The notes: generated by a model not told the origin, from the letters alone. A stretch of 64,000 nucleotides of DNA from Neisseria zalophi (GCF_008807015.1 NZ_CP031700.1:124001-188000), one strand, 5' to 3'; shown: positions 27,838 through 37,524, counted from the first letter of the stretch. Numbers and translations: made by a program.

Positions 27838-27883
27838 GCGTGCACCTAAGGCACAACCCTTTATACGCTTTTCAGACGGCCTA
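27838..27883. repeat. Direct repeat flanking the small unknown gene, right copy
   Basis: GCGTGCACCTAAGGCACA followed by TACGCTTTTCAGACGGCCTA, the partner of the copy at 27360-27400. Confidence 0.65.
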
Positions 27884-27909
27884 TATCCGCTCGATATACA
27901 ATGCCGTAG

Positions 27910-28137
27910 CAAAACAGCTTTGCCCATCAGATAAAAGCCTTGATTGAAAATATAATCCGTATCGGTTTTAATGCTGATTATACCTATCAATATTTCAAGC
28001 AAATTCGTGAGATTATACGATATTTCCAGCCCTTATGCGGGATTCGCCACAATGATTTATGTGATTTTTTAAACCCGTTTCTATTGCGGCAAGACCGTTT
28101 ATCGGCTCTTGCTTCGGCGGTTGGAAAACGGTTTTAA
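27910..28137 (+). pseudogene. Probable C-terminal gene remnant
   Basis: After a TAG at 27907 the frame stays open to TAA 28135-28137. It encodes NSFAHQIKALIENIIRIGF and YFKQIREIIRYFQPLC, ending LALASAVGKRF-like sequence (LSALASAVGKRF). There is no ribosome site or sensible start. The residue composition looks like genuine protein (amphipathic helices), so this may be the tail of a deleted gene. The family is not recognised. The rest of the gap (28138-28291) holds the palindrome at 28163. Confidence 0.35.
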
Positions 28138-28162
28138 ACCAAGTCGGTTTTTAATATACCAA

Positions 28163-28189
28163 AGCGGGCGGATAATTCATCCGCCCGCT
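28163..28189. repeat. Palindromic GGGCGGAT/ATCCGCCC element, copy 3
   Basis: AGCGGGCGGAT and ATCCGCCCGCT pair over 11 bp around a five-base loop. It is the longest of the three copies (others at 17302 and 17412). Confidence 0.65.
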
Positions 28190-28291
28190 GATTCATAGCT
28201 TAAACCCGCAGTGTTTACAGGTTTAATACACATAAAGCCTACCTGTATTAAAAAGGAATAATCCGATATTTTCAGACGGCTTAATTGAAAA

Positions 28292-28801
28292 TCAACATTG
28301 CCACAAATGCCGCATAGCCTCTTGCTCTTGGCGAATACGGACAGCAAGTATCACCAGATAAACCGGCAGCCCGATTATCATCGTTGCCCATGCGTGGCAA
28401 AGCAGGCCGATGCCGATAAGCTCGGGGATAATATTAAGAAAATAATTGGGATGGCGAATATGGCGGAACAACCATGAGCGGTTGAGGGTATGCTGCGGTC
28501 GGATATACACTTTCAGCGTCCAAACTTCTCCCAACTCGTGAATCACATAAAACAATACAATTAAGGCAAAAGCCGTGATGGCCGTGCCGATTGCAGATGC
28601 CGTATCAAAAGCAATACCGCGGATATGCGATTCAGCCAACGCAGCAAAATAATAGGCAATATGGGCAGCGGCCAGTAATTTTGAATTTTTCTCACCAAAT
28701 TGTTTTGCCCCTTCCGCAATCAGGCGTTTTTCATTTCGGCGGGAAATAGCCAGCGAAATCAACCTAATGGCAAAAAATAAAATAAAAACAACCGTAATCA
28801 T
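28292..28801 (-). CDS. Isoprenylcysteine carboxyl methyltransferase-like membrane protein
   Basis: This encodes a 169-residue inner-membrane protein with about four or five helices. The ICMT/PEMT-type SAM-binding signature is at the C-terminal side: RHIRHPNYFLNIIPELIGIGLL (~113-134), then RIRQEQEAM (~156-164). Bacterial members of this family methylate small lipophilic or isoprenoid-linked substrates; the substrate here is unknown. The segment VYIRPQHTLNRSWLFRHIRHPNY is typical. It sits between ftsZ and the carB accessory block and is probably transcribed alone. Confidence 0.82.
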   Translation of the reverse strand: MITVVFILFFAIRLISLAISRRNEKRLIAEGAKQFGEKNSKLLAAAHIAYYFAALAESHIRGIAFDTASAIGTAITAFALIVLFYVIHELGEVWTLKVYIRPQHTLNRSWLFRHIRHPNYFLNIIPELIGIGLLCHAWATMIIGLPVYLVILAVRIRQEQEAMRHLWQC

Positions 28802-29278
28802 TAATTATTTTCCTCATATATCTATACAATCAATAAAAAGCCGCATGCATACGGCTAATAAATATCGGCTTCATGTAAAGACTGCAAAAGGCTTGAGCTA
28901 TTTTTTCAGACGGCCTTATTCATAAAATACTGGCAAATCATTAATTACATATTGTTTACTTTTTATTTAAACCACAACAGCAAAACAATATGGCTTGAAT
29001 TTAGCAATACCCTGCCTCCAAAACGCTTTAGACATAACCGATGCTATTATCAGACGGTTGAAACAGGCTTTTCTTACACCTCTTTATCAATATGATGAAA
29101 ATTCATTAATTATCTAATGTTTCATAAAATACAAAACCGCAGCAGATAAAATCAGACTGCGGTCGAAACACTGTTGATACACCAATATACGATACTGACG
29201 CCAAATAAAACAATCTTATTGTTTTCAAAATATTTTCAGACGGCTTCTATTGATATAAATGATAAAGCATAAAAAGCA
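28802..29278. other. Long AT-rich gap between ICMT-like gene and ftsZ
   Basis: It contains single DUS copies at about 28905 and 29235, a short hairpin at 28839-28856 (AGCCG/CGGCT) and a second at 29136-29163 (ACCGCAG/CTGCGGT with a 14-base loop). I see no gene, IS end or Correia element. Confidence 0.55.
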
Positions 29279-29307
29279 AAAGGCCGTCTGAAATATTCAG
29301 TCGGCCT
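29279..29307 (-). terminator. Imperfect DUS inverted-repeat terminator of the dcw cluster
   Basis: AGGCCGTCTGAA (29281-29292) faces TTCAGTCGGCCT (29296-29307). The second arm carries one changed base (T for A), so the pair still folds but that arm is no longer a perfect uptake sequence. It lies 43 bases beyond the ftsZ stop codon. Confidence 0.7.
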
Positions 29308-29349
29308 TGTTTTATCGCAGTTGACGATAAACGATAGAAACAAATGGTT

Positions 29350-30522
29350 TTAGTCGGCTTGGCGGCGCAAGATGGCCGGAATTTCAAAGTCGTCTAAAAC
29401 GGATTGGTTAGAGAAATCGGAAGCGGTCAGGTTCATGCTGCGGGTGCTGCGGCCTGAACGGATTAAACCGTCGATATTCGGGAACGCATCTTCAGTACCG
29501 GTTGCCTGTTGGGTTTTCACCATACGCAGGTTGCTGCCCGCAGAAGCACCGTTGTTTTCTTTCAAGCCGGTAGCGATAATGGTCACGCGGATAGCGTCTT
29601 CTTCCATGTTTTCATCTTCGGCAGTACCGTATTTACGTTCTGCATCGGGATGGGCATATTGATCCACCACTTGCATGATTTCGCGGTATTCAGACATTTT
29701 CAAACAGCCCGGGGCGGTAGTGATGTTTACCAATACGCCGCGTGCGCCGTCTAACGTTACATCGTCCAACAGCGGGCTGGAAATGGCTTGCTCGGTAGCC
29801 AGGCGGGCACGGTCGATACCTTGTGCAAAGCCGGAACCCATCATGGCCATACCCATAATGCTCATCACGTTTTTCACGTCGGCAAAGTCCAAGTTAATGA
29901 AGCCGGGACGGGTAACCACTTCAGAAATACCGGCTACGGCATCGCGCAACACATTATCGGCAGCACGGAATGCTTCGCGGACGGTAACGTCTTCACCCAA
30001 AGCGGTCATTAATTTGTCGTTCGGAATCACAATCAAAGAATCAACTTGGCTTTTCAGATGATCCAAACCTTCTTGGGCAATGCTCACGCGTTTGCCTTCG
30101 TGACCGAAAGGACGGGTAACCACGGCAACGGTTAAAATGCCTAATTCTTTGGCAATTTCAGCCACAACAGGTGCGGCACCTGTGCCGGTACCGCCACCCA
30201 TACCGGTGGTGATAAAGAGCATATTGGCACCGCGGATAGAGTCAGCGATGGCTTCGCGGTCTTCTTGGGCGGCCGCACGGCCGATTTCAGGGTTGGCGCC
30301 TGCACCCAAACCGCGGGTTAGGTTGGTACCCAATTGGATACGTTTGGTGGCATTGCTTTTGCCCAAAGATTGGGCATCTGTATTGGCACTGATGAATTCA
30401 ACACCTTGAACAGTGTTTAAAATCATATTGTTGATGGCATTACAACCACCGCCGCCAATACCGATAACTTTAATAACCGCAGGGCTCGCGGCGGATTCTA
30501 CTACGTCGTAAACCAATTCCAT
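29350..30522 (-). CDS. ftsZ: Cell division GTPase FtsZ
   Basis: This encodes 390 residues. It is the tubulin-like protein that forms the Z-ring at midcell. The GTP-binding G-loop is GMGGGTGTGAAPVVA (~105-119), and the N-terminal phosphate loop is IGIGGGGCNAINNM. The T7 loop region reads LDFADVKNVMS. The C-terminal peptide that binds FtsA is present (DDFEIPAILRRQ). ATG 30522 is preceded by AAGGAG. It is the last gene of the dcw cluster and has its own candidate promoter in the 127-base gap after ftsA. Confidence 0.97.
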   Translation of the reverse strand: MELVYDVVESAASPAVIKVIGIGGGGCNAINNMILNTVQGVEFISANTDAQSLGKSNATKRIQLGTNLTRGLGAGANPEIGRAAAQEDREAIADSIRGANMLFITTGMGGGTGTGAAPVVAEIAKELGILTVAVVTRPFGHEGKRVSIAQEGLDHLKSQVDSLIVIPNDKLMTALGEDVTVREAFRAADNVLRDAVAGISEVVTRPGFINLDFADVKNVMSIMGMAMMGSGFAQGIDRARLATEQAISSPLLDDVTLDGARGVLVNITTAPGCLKMSEYREIMQVVDQYAHPDAERKYGTAEDENMEEDAIRVTIIATGLKENNGASAGSNLRMVKTQQATGTEDAFPNIDGLIRSGRSTRSMNLTASDFSNQSVLDDFEIPAILRRQAD

Positions 30523-30581
30523 TTATATGCTCCTTTGCGCCCTGCGTCAGGACGGGTAAAAAAAGATTGTAAGTGCTATAT

Positions 30582-30611
30582 ATTATATAAGAAGCATGAT
30601 GCGCATGGCAA
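30582..30611 (-). promoter_or_regulatory. Candidate sigma70 promoter of ftsZ
   Basis: On the minus strand TTGCCA (30611-30606), an 18-base spacer and a perfect TATAAT (30587-30582) lie about 60 bases before the ftsZ start. An internal promoter for ftsZ would allow extra FtsZ over the rest of the cluster. Confidence 0.6.
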
Positions 30612-30649
30612 AAGGCTTATTATATTTTTATGATAATTTTACGTTTGTC

Positions 30650-31885
30650 TTAAAAATTATTTTTCAGCCAATCGCGGAATCTCACCCACAGGCTGTCTTT
30701 AGATTCGCGGATGGCAACCGCACCGCTTACCGGTGCGCCGTAAACTTCGCCTCTGGCCGCCTGAAGTAAACCAATGGCTGTGGCATAACGCGGGTTACGG
30801 ATACGTTCGGATACCCCGCCCATTTCATGCGGCACACCGATGCGGGCGGGCAGGTTAAATACGTCTTCGGCCAGATCGACAATGCCGGTCAGCAACGATG
30901 CCCCGCCGGTTAAGACGATGCCCGAAGTCAGCACTTCTTCAGGGAAACCGCTACGGCGCAATTCATTTAGAGTCAACTCCAAAATTTCTTCGACACGCGG
31001 GCCGATAACGCTGGCCAATACGCGGCGGGAAATCTGGCGCGGCTGGCGGTCGCCGACGCTTGGCACTTCGATCATTTCATCTAATCCGTCCATGGTGGCA
31101 ATAGCAACGCCGTGGTGGATTTTGATGTATTCGGCGGCATTGTGCGGCGTACGCAGTGCTTGCGCCAAATCTTTGGTAATCAGATCACCGGCCACGGGAA
31201 TGACAGCAGTGTGGCGGATGGCGCCGTTGGTATAAACCGCAATATCGGTGGTGCCGCCGCCGATATCAATCACGCACACACCCAAGTCTTTTTCATCTTC
31301 GGTTAACACGGCCTGCCCGCTGGCCAATGGTTGCAACATGATTTGATCCATGTGCAGCCCGCAACGGTTTACGCATTTTTGAATATTTTGCAGTGCGGTA
31401 ATGGCGCCGGTGATAATGTGTACGCGGGTATCCAACCGCACCCCGCTCATGCCGATGGGTTCTTTCACGCCGGGTTGGTTGTCGATAATATATTCTTGTA
31501 CCACGGTGTGCAGGATATTGTGATCGGGCGGAATATTTACGGCTTTGGCGGTTTCAATCGCACGGTCGATATCGGCCTGCGTTACTTCGCCGTCTTTGAT
31601 TTTTACCACGCCTTGCGAATTGAGGCTGCGGATATGGTTACCCGCAATACCGGTGGTGACGCTGTCTACTTTGCAGTCGGCCATCAGCTCGGCTTCGTTC
31701 ATGGCCTGTTTAATGGCTTGGGCAGTAGCATCGATATTGGTCACCATGCCGGCTTTCAAGCCGCGCGACGGTGCCTGCCCCAAACCGATAATGTGGATTT
31801 CGTTGTCTTCCTGAACTTCGCCAATCAACGCAATCACTTTAGAAGTGCCGATATCCAATGCACTGATATATTTGCCTTTTACCAT
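30650..31885 (-). CDS. ftsA: Cell division protein FtsA
   Basis: This encodes 411 residues. It is an actin-like ATPase that tethers FtsZ to the inner membrane through a C-terminal amphipathic helix (LWVRFRDWLKNNF). Actin-fold phosphate loops are visible as SALDIGTSKVIALIG (~8-22) and VCVIDIGGGTTDIAVY (~203-218), and the adenosine motif as GIVLTGGASLL (~335). It follows ftsQ with a 23-base gap. Confidence 0.96.
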   Translation of the reverse strand: MVKGKYISALDIGTSKVIALIGEVQEDNEIHIIGLGQAPSRGLKAGMVTNIDATAQAIKQAMNEAELMADCKVDSVTTGIAGNHIRSLNSQGVVKIKDGEVTQADIDRAIETAKAVNIPPDHNILHTVVQEYIIDNQPGVKEPIGMSGVRLDTRVHIITGAITALQNIQKCVNRCGLHMDQIMLQPLASGQAVLTEDEKDLGVCVIDIGGGTTDIAVYTNGAIRHTAVIPVAGDLITKDLAQALRTPHNAAEYIKIHHGVAIATMDGLDEMIEVPSVGDRQPRQISRRVLASVIGPRVEEILELTLNELRRSGFPEEVLTSGIVLTGGASLLTGIVDLAEDVFNLPARIGVPHEMGGVSERIRNPRYATAIGLLQAARGEVYGAPVSGAVAIRESKDSLWVRFRDWLKNNF

Positions 31886-31908
31886 AATATCCCATTCATT
31901 TTTTATGT

Positions 31909-32670
31909 TTACTGTCGGTTTGGTGTTTCAGCCGCCAAATCCTGTTCTTCAGACGGCTCGTCTTCTTCTTGCGGTTTTTCGCGGTAGCGCACGGCAAAGC
32001 CGTCTTTATAGCGCATATCTATATATTCCAGATATTTTTCCTGCTCTTTCAAAATACTCGGCCACATATCGGCGAAACGCTGCATGCGGTCAATTTCGTT
32101 TTCACGCCCCAAGCGCACGACAATGCCGTTATCCAATTCTGCCGACCATGCCGAACGCGCCGTATATTCGAGTTTGACGATATGTAGATCCAGCGGCCTG
32201 ATAATGCCGGTGAAGCGATTATAGTGGTTCACCATGTCTCTGGCTGTTCCGGGCTGCCCTTCAAACTCTGGAAAGGTTTCATCGGTGGCGGCTTTAAATA
32301 AGTTGCCTTCGCTATCCACCAGTGCGGAATCTTTCCAACGGGCAACCGGTATTCTTTCTACCAAGCGGATTTCCACGGTATCGGGCAAGCGGCGGCGGAT
32401 GGTGACTTTGCCAATCCACGGCAATTTCGCAAATGCTTCTTGCGCGCCGTTTAAATCGGCTTTCAAAATGTTGCCGCGTATATATTTTTGCGCCACGGTT
32501 TGCAATTGCTTGTTGCCGGTACGCTGTATCTCGCCTTCGATACGGACTTGTTTCACCGGGAAATAAGGTGAATTGTAAATCCAAACACCGAATGCTCCCA
32601 GTAATATCACAATCACCAGAAGCATCAGCCAACGAGTTATGCGCTTAAGCGCGCCTGCATTATCCCACAT
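31909..32670 (-). CDS. ftsQ: Cell division protein FtsQ
   Basis: This encodes 253 residues. It is a bitopic inner-membrane protein with one N-terminal helix (LMLLVIVILLGAFGVWIY, ~15-32). A POTRA domain (FPVKQVRIEGEIQRTG...ILKADL, ~35-105) and the FtsQ/DivIB beta domain follow. It recruits FtsL/FtsB and FtsW/FtsI to the septum. It overlaps the end of ddl by 11 bases. The acidic C-terminal tail (EEDEPSEEQD) contains an uptake sequence in its codons. Confidence 0.94.
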   Translation of the reverse strand: MWDNAGALKRITRWLMLLVIVILLGAFGVWIYNSPYFPVKQVRIEGEIQRTGNKQLQTVAQKYIRGNILKADLNGAQEAFAKLPWIGKVTIRRRLPDTVEIRLVERIPVARWKDSALVDSEGNLFKAATDETFPEFEGQPGTARDMVNHYNRFTGIIRPLDLHIVKLEYTARSAWSAELDNGIVVRLGRENEIDRMQRFADMWPSILKEQEKYLEYIDMRYKDGFAVRYREKPQEEDEPSEEQDLAAETPNRQ

Positions 32671-33571
32671 GAGCGGTTTTCAAAATTTCAACACATAAAT
32701 CGGCGAAGCTCAAGCCGGTTTCGGCGGCAGACTTCGGTACTAAACTATGACTTGTCATACCCGGCAGGGTATTGATTTCAAGCAAATATAATTTGCCGTC
32801 GGTATCTTTTAAGAAGTCCACGCGTGACACACCGGCCGCACCGACGGCTTCGGCACCCTGCACGGCCAACAGCCGCATTTGCTGCTCGTCTGCTTCGTTA
32901 AGGTCGGACGGGCATTGATAAACGGTATCGTTGCGGTTGTATTTGGCTTCGTAGTCATAAAACTCGGTGGTCGGGATAATTCGGATGCTGGGATAACCCT
33001 CCCCATTAATCACCGGACAGGAATATTCGCCACCGCCGATAAAGCGCTCGGCAATAATCTCGCCGTGAAAATGCTTCAGCTCTTCATAAACAGCTTTCAG
33101 ACGGCCTGCTTCTTTTACTTTCACTACGCCAACACTACTGCCTTCGGCTGCCGGTTTCACAAACATAGGCAGGCCGAGCCGACGCTCGACTTCATCAAAA
33201 TCACTATATTCCCGCAGCACGGCAAATTCGGGAACAGGCAATCCCACTGCCTGCCAAATCAGTTTGCAGCGGTATTTATCCATGCCGACGGCAGAAGCCA
33301 TCACACCGCTGCCGGTATAGGGGATACCCAATAGTTCTAAGGCGCCCTGTATCGTTCCGTCTTCGCCGTATGTACCGTGCAGGATATTAAAGGCCGTCTG
33401 AAAACCTTGGGCTTTTAATTGTTCCAGCGGGGTTTCTTTCGGGTCAAACGGGTGGGCATCTATACCTTTGCTTTTCAGTGCGGCAACAATGGCGGCACCA
33501 CTATCAAGCGATACTTCGCGCTCGCTGGAAAACCCACCCATTAAAACGGCAACTTTGCCAAATGCTTGCAT
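32660..33571 (-). CDS. ddl: D-alanine--D-alanine ligase
   Basis: This encodes 303 residues. It is an ATP-grasp enzyme that makes D-Ala-D-Ala for MurF. The N-terminal motif VAVLMGGFSSEREVSLDSG (~7-25) and the omega-loop/catalytic region are present (GTYGEDGTIQGALELLGIPYTGSG). The metal-binding end reads YLLEINTLPGMTSHSL. It is of the DdlB type found in dcw clusters. It overlaps ftsQ and follows murC by 30 bases. Confidence 0.96.
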   Translation of the reverse strand: MQAFGKVAVLMGGFSSEREVSLDSGAAIVAALKSKGIDAHPFDPKETPLEQLKAQGFQTAFNILHGTYGEDGTIQGALELLGIPYTGSGVMASAVGMDKYRCKLIWQAVGLPVPEFAVLREYSDFDEVERRLGLPMFVKPAAEGSSVGVVKVKEAGRLKAVYEELKHFHGEIIAERFIGGGEYSCPVINGEGYPSIRIIPTTEFYDYEAKYNRNDTVYQCPSDLNEADEQQMRLLAVQGAEAVGAAGVSRVDFLKDTDGKLYLLEINTLPGMTSHSLVPKSAAETGLSFADLCVEILKTAHVG

Positions 33572-33601
33572 ATTTATTCGCTTCTTTCTTTTCTTTCTTT
33601 T

Positions 33602-34999
33602 TCAGACGGCCTGCCCTGCCAATACTGCCGGCACTTTATTGATACTGCCCGCGCCCATGGTGAGCACCACATCGCCGTCTTTCAATACATTCAATAAGGT
33701 TTGCGGCAACTCGCCGACTTCTTCGCAATAAATCGGCTCCAGCTTGCCCAATACGCGCACGGCTCTGGCCAAAGCACGGGAATCGGCCGCCACAATAGGC
33801 TCTTCGCCGGCGGCATATACTTCGGTTAACACCAATACATCAACGGCACTGAGTACGCCGACAAAATCTTCAAACAAATCACGGGTGCGGGTATAGCGGT
33901 GCGGCTGGAAAGCCAATACCAAGCGTTTATCGGGATAAGCTCCACGCGCGGCGGCTAAAGTGGCCGCCATTTCTACAGGATGATGGCCGTAATCATCAAT
34001 CAATACGGCATGGCCGCCTTCGGGCAGACTAATTTCACCATAGCTTTGGAAGCGTCGTCCGACACCGGCAAAACCGAGCAGCCCTTGTTGAATCGCTTCC
34101 ACCGAAGCGCCGACTTCCAACGCCACCCCGATTGCCGCCAACGCGTTCAACACATTATGATGGCCCGGCATATTCAATACAACTTCAAAAGGCTCGATAT
34201 CATGTTGTTTCACATGCACGGTAAACCGCATCTGCGTGCCGTCGGCTTGTATATCGCTGGCATAAATATCGGCTTCTTCATCTAATCCGTAAGTCGCGAA
34301 AGGTTTGCTGATATGCGGAATAATGGCACGCACATGCTCGCTGTCGATACACAAAAATGCTTTACCGTAAAAAGGCATACGGTGGATAAAGCTGACAAAC
34401 GCCTGATGCAGTTTTTCGACGCTGTGATCATAAGTATCCATATGATCGGTGTCGATATTGGTGATCACTGACATAATCGGCGTTAAATGCAGAAACGATG
34501 CATCGGATTCGTCGGCTTCCGCTACGATATATTCGCCCCGCCCCAAACGGGCATTGGTTCCTGCCGCCGTTAATTTACCACCGATCACAAAGGTCGGATC
34601 CATACCCGCTGCAGCCAAAACAGATGCCGTTAAACTCGTGGTAGTGGTTTTACCGTGCGTACCGGCAATGGCGATACCGTCACGGAAACGCATTAATTCC
34701 GCCAACATCAACGCACGGGGAATCACGGGGATTTTCCGCTCTTGTGCGGCAACCACTTCCGGATTATCGGCCTTTACGGCAGTGGATGTTACTACCACAT
34801 CGGCATCGGCAACGTGTTCGGCGGTATGGCCGGGATAAACACGCACCCCCAAGCTGCTCAAATGCTCGGTAACCGAACTTTGCGCCTGATCCGAGCCGGA
34901 CACATGAAAACCCAAATTATGCAAAACTTCGGCAATCCCGCACATACCGGAACCGCCGATGCCGACAAAATGAATATTGCTGACTCTGTTTTTCATCAT
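33602..34999 (-). CDS. murC: UDP-N-acetylmuramate--L-alanine ligase
   Basis: This encodes 465 residues. It adds the first residue, L-Ala, to UDP-MurNAc in the cytosol. The N-terminal Rossmann motif is [18 protein letters not shown] (~9-26), the ATP loop is [13 protein letters not shown] (~114-126), and the Mur ligase middle is [12 protein letters not shown]. The C-terminal domain carries [13 protein letters not shown] and [13 protein letters not shown]. Two ATG codons are in tandem at the start and either could be used. A 214-base gap with two uptake sequences separates it from murG. Confidence 0.96.
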   Translation of the reverse strand: MMKNRVSNIHFVGIGGSGMCGIAEVLHNLGFHVSGSDQAQSSVTEHLSSLGVRVYPGHTAEHVADADVVVTSTAVKADNPEVVAAQERKIPVIPRALMLAELMRFRDGIAIAGTHGKTTTTSLTASVLAAAGMDPTFVIGGKLTAAGTNARLGRGEYIVAEADESDASFLHLTPIMSVITNIDTDHMDTYDHSVEKLHQAFVSFIHRMPFYGKAFLCIDSEHVRAIIPHISKPFATYGLDEEADIYASDIQADGTQMRFTVHVKQHDIEPFEVVLNMPGHHNVLNALAAIGVALEVGASVEAIQQGLLGFAGVGRRFQSYGEISLPEGGHAVLIDDYGHHPVEMAATLAAARGAYPDKRLVLAFQPHRYTRTRDLFEDFVGVLSAVDVLVLTEVYAAGEEPIVAADSRALARAVRVLGKLEPIYCEEVGELPQTLLNVLKDGDVVLTMGAGSINKVPAVLAGQAV

Positions 35000-35213
35000 A
35001 TTTTTGGATTTCCTGAATTTTTTACCGTTTCAGACGGCCTATCCGCAACGGCGACACTTAAAAGGCATTATTTTAAAGAGCTACGGCTATATAAGCTATG
35101 CTTTTAATGTAAAAAGGTGTTTACGCTGCGTTTCAGACGGCCTGATTCGAATGAAACAGCATATTTTCTAACCATCCCGCCTTTTATTCTGCCTATAACC
35201 GCAACCCTTATGC

Positions 35214-36281
35214 TTACATTGTCGTGGCGATTGCCGCCAAGGCCACATCGTCGGCACTTTGCGGCATCGCCAATGTACGGGCGTTTTCCGCCCACTCCAA
35301 ACAACGCTCACGATCCAGCGCCCACAGCACTTCCGATAGTTTTTCAGCCGTCAGTTGCGATTGCGGCAGCAATAGCCCGGCATCCGTCTGCACCATAAAG
35401 CGGGCATTAGCGGTTTGATGATCGTCTACCGCATACGGATACGGCACCAACAATGCGCCGACACCGGCAGCGGTCAATTCGGCAATGGTCAGCGCACCGG
35501 CGCGGCAAATCACCACATCGGCATCGCGGTAGGCGGCAACCATATCATCGATAAATTCCACACATTCGGCATCGACATTGAGCACTTCGTAATCGGTTTT
35601 CAATGTGCCGAGTTTGCCGCGCCCGGCCTGATGATATATTCGGGGGCGTTCGTTTTCGGTGAGCAACGCCAGTGCGCGCGGAACGGTTTGGTTCAATACA
35701 TCCGCGCCAAGGCTGCCGCCCATCACCAATACTTTCAGACGGCCTTTGCGCCCTGCAAACCGCTCGGCCGGAGCGGGCAGATTGGCAATATCGGCACGCA
35801 CGGGGTTGCCGACCAAACCGTCGGGGTTATCAAATGTTTTCGGAAAGGCATACATCACACGCCGCGCCCAGCGGGAAAGCTGTTTATTAGACAATCCCGC
35901 CACCGCATTTTGTTCGTGAATCACAATCGGAATGCCCGCCAATTTCGCCGCCACCCCGCCGGGGAAAGTAACAAAACCGCCAAAACCGATAACACAATCT
36001 ACGCGGTGTTTACGGATAATTTTCAAAGCTGCCTGTATGGTCTTGAACAGGGTAAACGGCAGCATCAATTTACGCTTCCAACCATTGCCGCGCACACCTT
36101 TGATGGCCAACGTTTCCAAGCGGATATCATGCTGCGGCACAATGCGCTCTTCCATAGAATCTTTACTGCCCAGCCAAATCACATGGTGCCCGCGTGCACG
36201 CAATGATTCCGCTACGGCCAACGCGGGGAAAATATGCCCGCCGGTGCCGCCTGCCATCAACATAAAAGTCTTACCGACCAT
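35214..36281 (-). CDS. murG: UDP-GlcNAc:lipid I GlcNAc transferase MurG
   Basis: This encodes 355 residues. It converts lipid I to lipid II on the cytosolic face of the inner membrane. The N-terminal glycine loop is MAGGTGGHIFPALAVA (~9-24); a second is GGSLGADVLNQTVP. The UDP-GlcNAc site is visible as ICRAGALTIAELTAAG (~255). The length is that of the family. It starts seven bases after ftsW. Confidence 0.96.
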   Translation of the reverse strand: MVGKTFMLMAGGTGGHIFPALAVAESLRARGHHVIWLGSKDSMEERIVPQHDIRLETLAIKGVRGNGWKRKLMLPFTLFKTIQAALKIIRKHRVDCVIGFGGFVTFPGGVAAKLAGIPIVIHEQNAVAGLSNKQLSRWARRVMYAFPKTFDNPDGLVGNPVRADIANLPAPAERFAGRKGRLKVLVMGGSLGADVLNQTVPRALALLTENERPRIYHQAGRGKLGTLKTDYEVLNVDAECVEFIDDMVAAYRDADVVICRAGALTIAELTAAGVGALLVPYPYAVDDHQTANARFMVQTDAGLLLPQSQLTAEKLSEVLWALDRERCLEWAENARTLAMPQSADDVALAAIATTM

Positions 36282-36288
36282 AATCTAT

Positions 36289-37449
36289 TTATCCTTCAAC
36301 TTTATAACCGCGCATTTTCAAACGGTTTTCGTAATCAATCCTCAGCAACAACGCCATACATACCAACATCACTATCACGGCGGAACCGCCGTATGACATG
36401 AGCGGCAGCGTCAGCCCTTTCGTAGGCAGCAGGCCGATATTCACACCGATATTAAAGAAACTTTGAATGCCCAACCAAATACCGATACCTTTGGCCACAT
36501 AGGCACCAAAATACAATTCCAAATCCCGCGCCTGTTTGCCGATAGAAAACGCCCGCCATACCAGCCATGCATAGCAGAGAATCAGCATCAAAATGCCGAC
36601 GAACCCGAATTCTTCGCCGATAACGGCCAAAATAAAGTCGGTATGCGCCTCAGGCAGGTAAAAACGCTTTTCCAAGCTAGCGCCCAGGCCGACGCCGAAC
36701 CATTCACCACGGGCAATCGCCATCAGAGAATGGGTAAGCTGATAACCTTTGCCCAACGGGTCTTCCCACGGGTTTAGAAATGCGGCTACCCGTGCCATAC
36801 GGTATGGTGCTACGGCAATCAATGCCACCATACTGCCCAAACCGATGCCGACCATCATCATAAACCAGCGCCACGGCAGCCCGGCCAGAAACAGCAGTCC
36901 CATAGCCACGGCAGCCACCACCACAAACGAACCGAAGTCGGGCTCCAACATAATCAAGCCCAAACCGAACCCCACCGGTACGGCGGAAAAACCGACTTTT
37001 TTAAACTGCTTCAAAATCTCGGCTTTGCGGGTGAAAAAGCTCGACAAATACAAAATAATTGCAAGCTTGAAAATTTCGGTCGGTTGCAGGTTAATCGGCC
37101 CGATGTGTATCCAACGTTTGGCCCCGTTGATTTCTCGCCCGACACCCAACACGGCCACCAACAATACCAAACTAAACAACAAAATATACGGGGTCGCCCT
37201 CTTCCAAGTCGCTATCTTGATTTTGGTGACCGCCCAACCGATCACCCCGCCCGCAGCTAAAAACATTGCTTGGCGGCTAAGGTAGAACCACTTATCGCCG
37301 CCGTCGTTCGCCGCATACGGAATGGAAGCGGAATAAATCATCAATAGGCTGAACGACACCATCAACACCACCATCCACAATAGCGAATAGTCGATTTTAT
37401 GGCCGCTGCGAAGTATTTTGCGGTCTAATATTTTGGATTCTGTAATCAT
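36289..37449 (-). CDS. ftsW: Septal peptidoglycan polymerase FtsW (SEDS family)
   Basis: This encodes 386 residues. It is a ten-helix inner-membrane glycosyltransferase that polymerises lipid II together with FtsI at the septum. The SEDS features are MIYSASIPYA, RWIHIGPINLQPTEIFKLA (with the conserved Pro-Thr-Glu), MLEPDFGSFVVV, and near the end TKGLTLPLMSYGGSA. The ATG at 37449 is chosen; earlier in-frame codons are translated uptake sequence (RPSEP) and not credible protein. The ribosome site is weak. Confidence 0.95.
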   Translation of the reverse strand: MITESKILDRKILRSGHKIDYSLLWMVVLMVSFSLLMIYSASIPYAANDGGDKWFYLSRQAMFLAAGGVIGWAVTKIKIATWKRATPYILLFSLVLLVAVLGVGREINGAKRWIHIGPINLQPTEIFKLAIILYLSSFFTRKAEILKQFKKVGFSAVPVGFGLGLIMLEPDFGSFVVVAAVAMGLLFLAGLPWRWFMMMVGIGLGSMVALIAVAPYRMARVAAFLNPWEDPLGKGYQLTHSLMAIARGEWFGVGLGASLEKRFYLPEAHTDFILAVIGEEFGFVGILMLILCYAWLVWRAFSIGKQARDLELYFGAYVAKGIGIWLGIQSFFNIGVNIGLLPTKGLTLPLMSYGGSAVIVMLVCMALLLRIDYENRLKMRGYKVEG

Positions 37450-37524
37450 ATTGCTTTTTTTAAAATGTGTGATTTCAAATGGTTCAGACGGCCTGATAAA
37501 CATCTGAACGTCATGTTTTTAACC

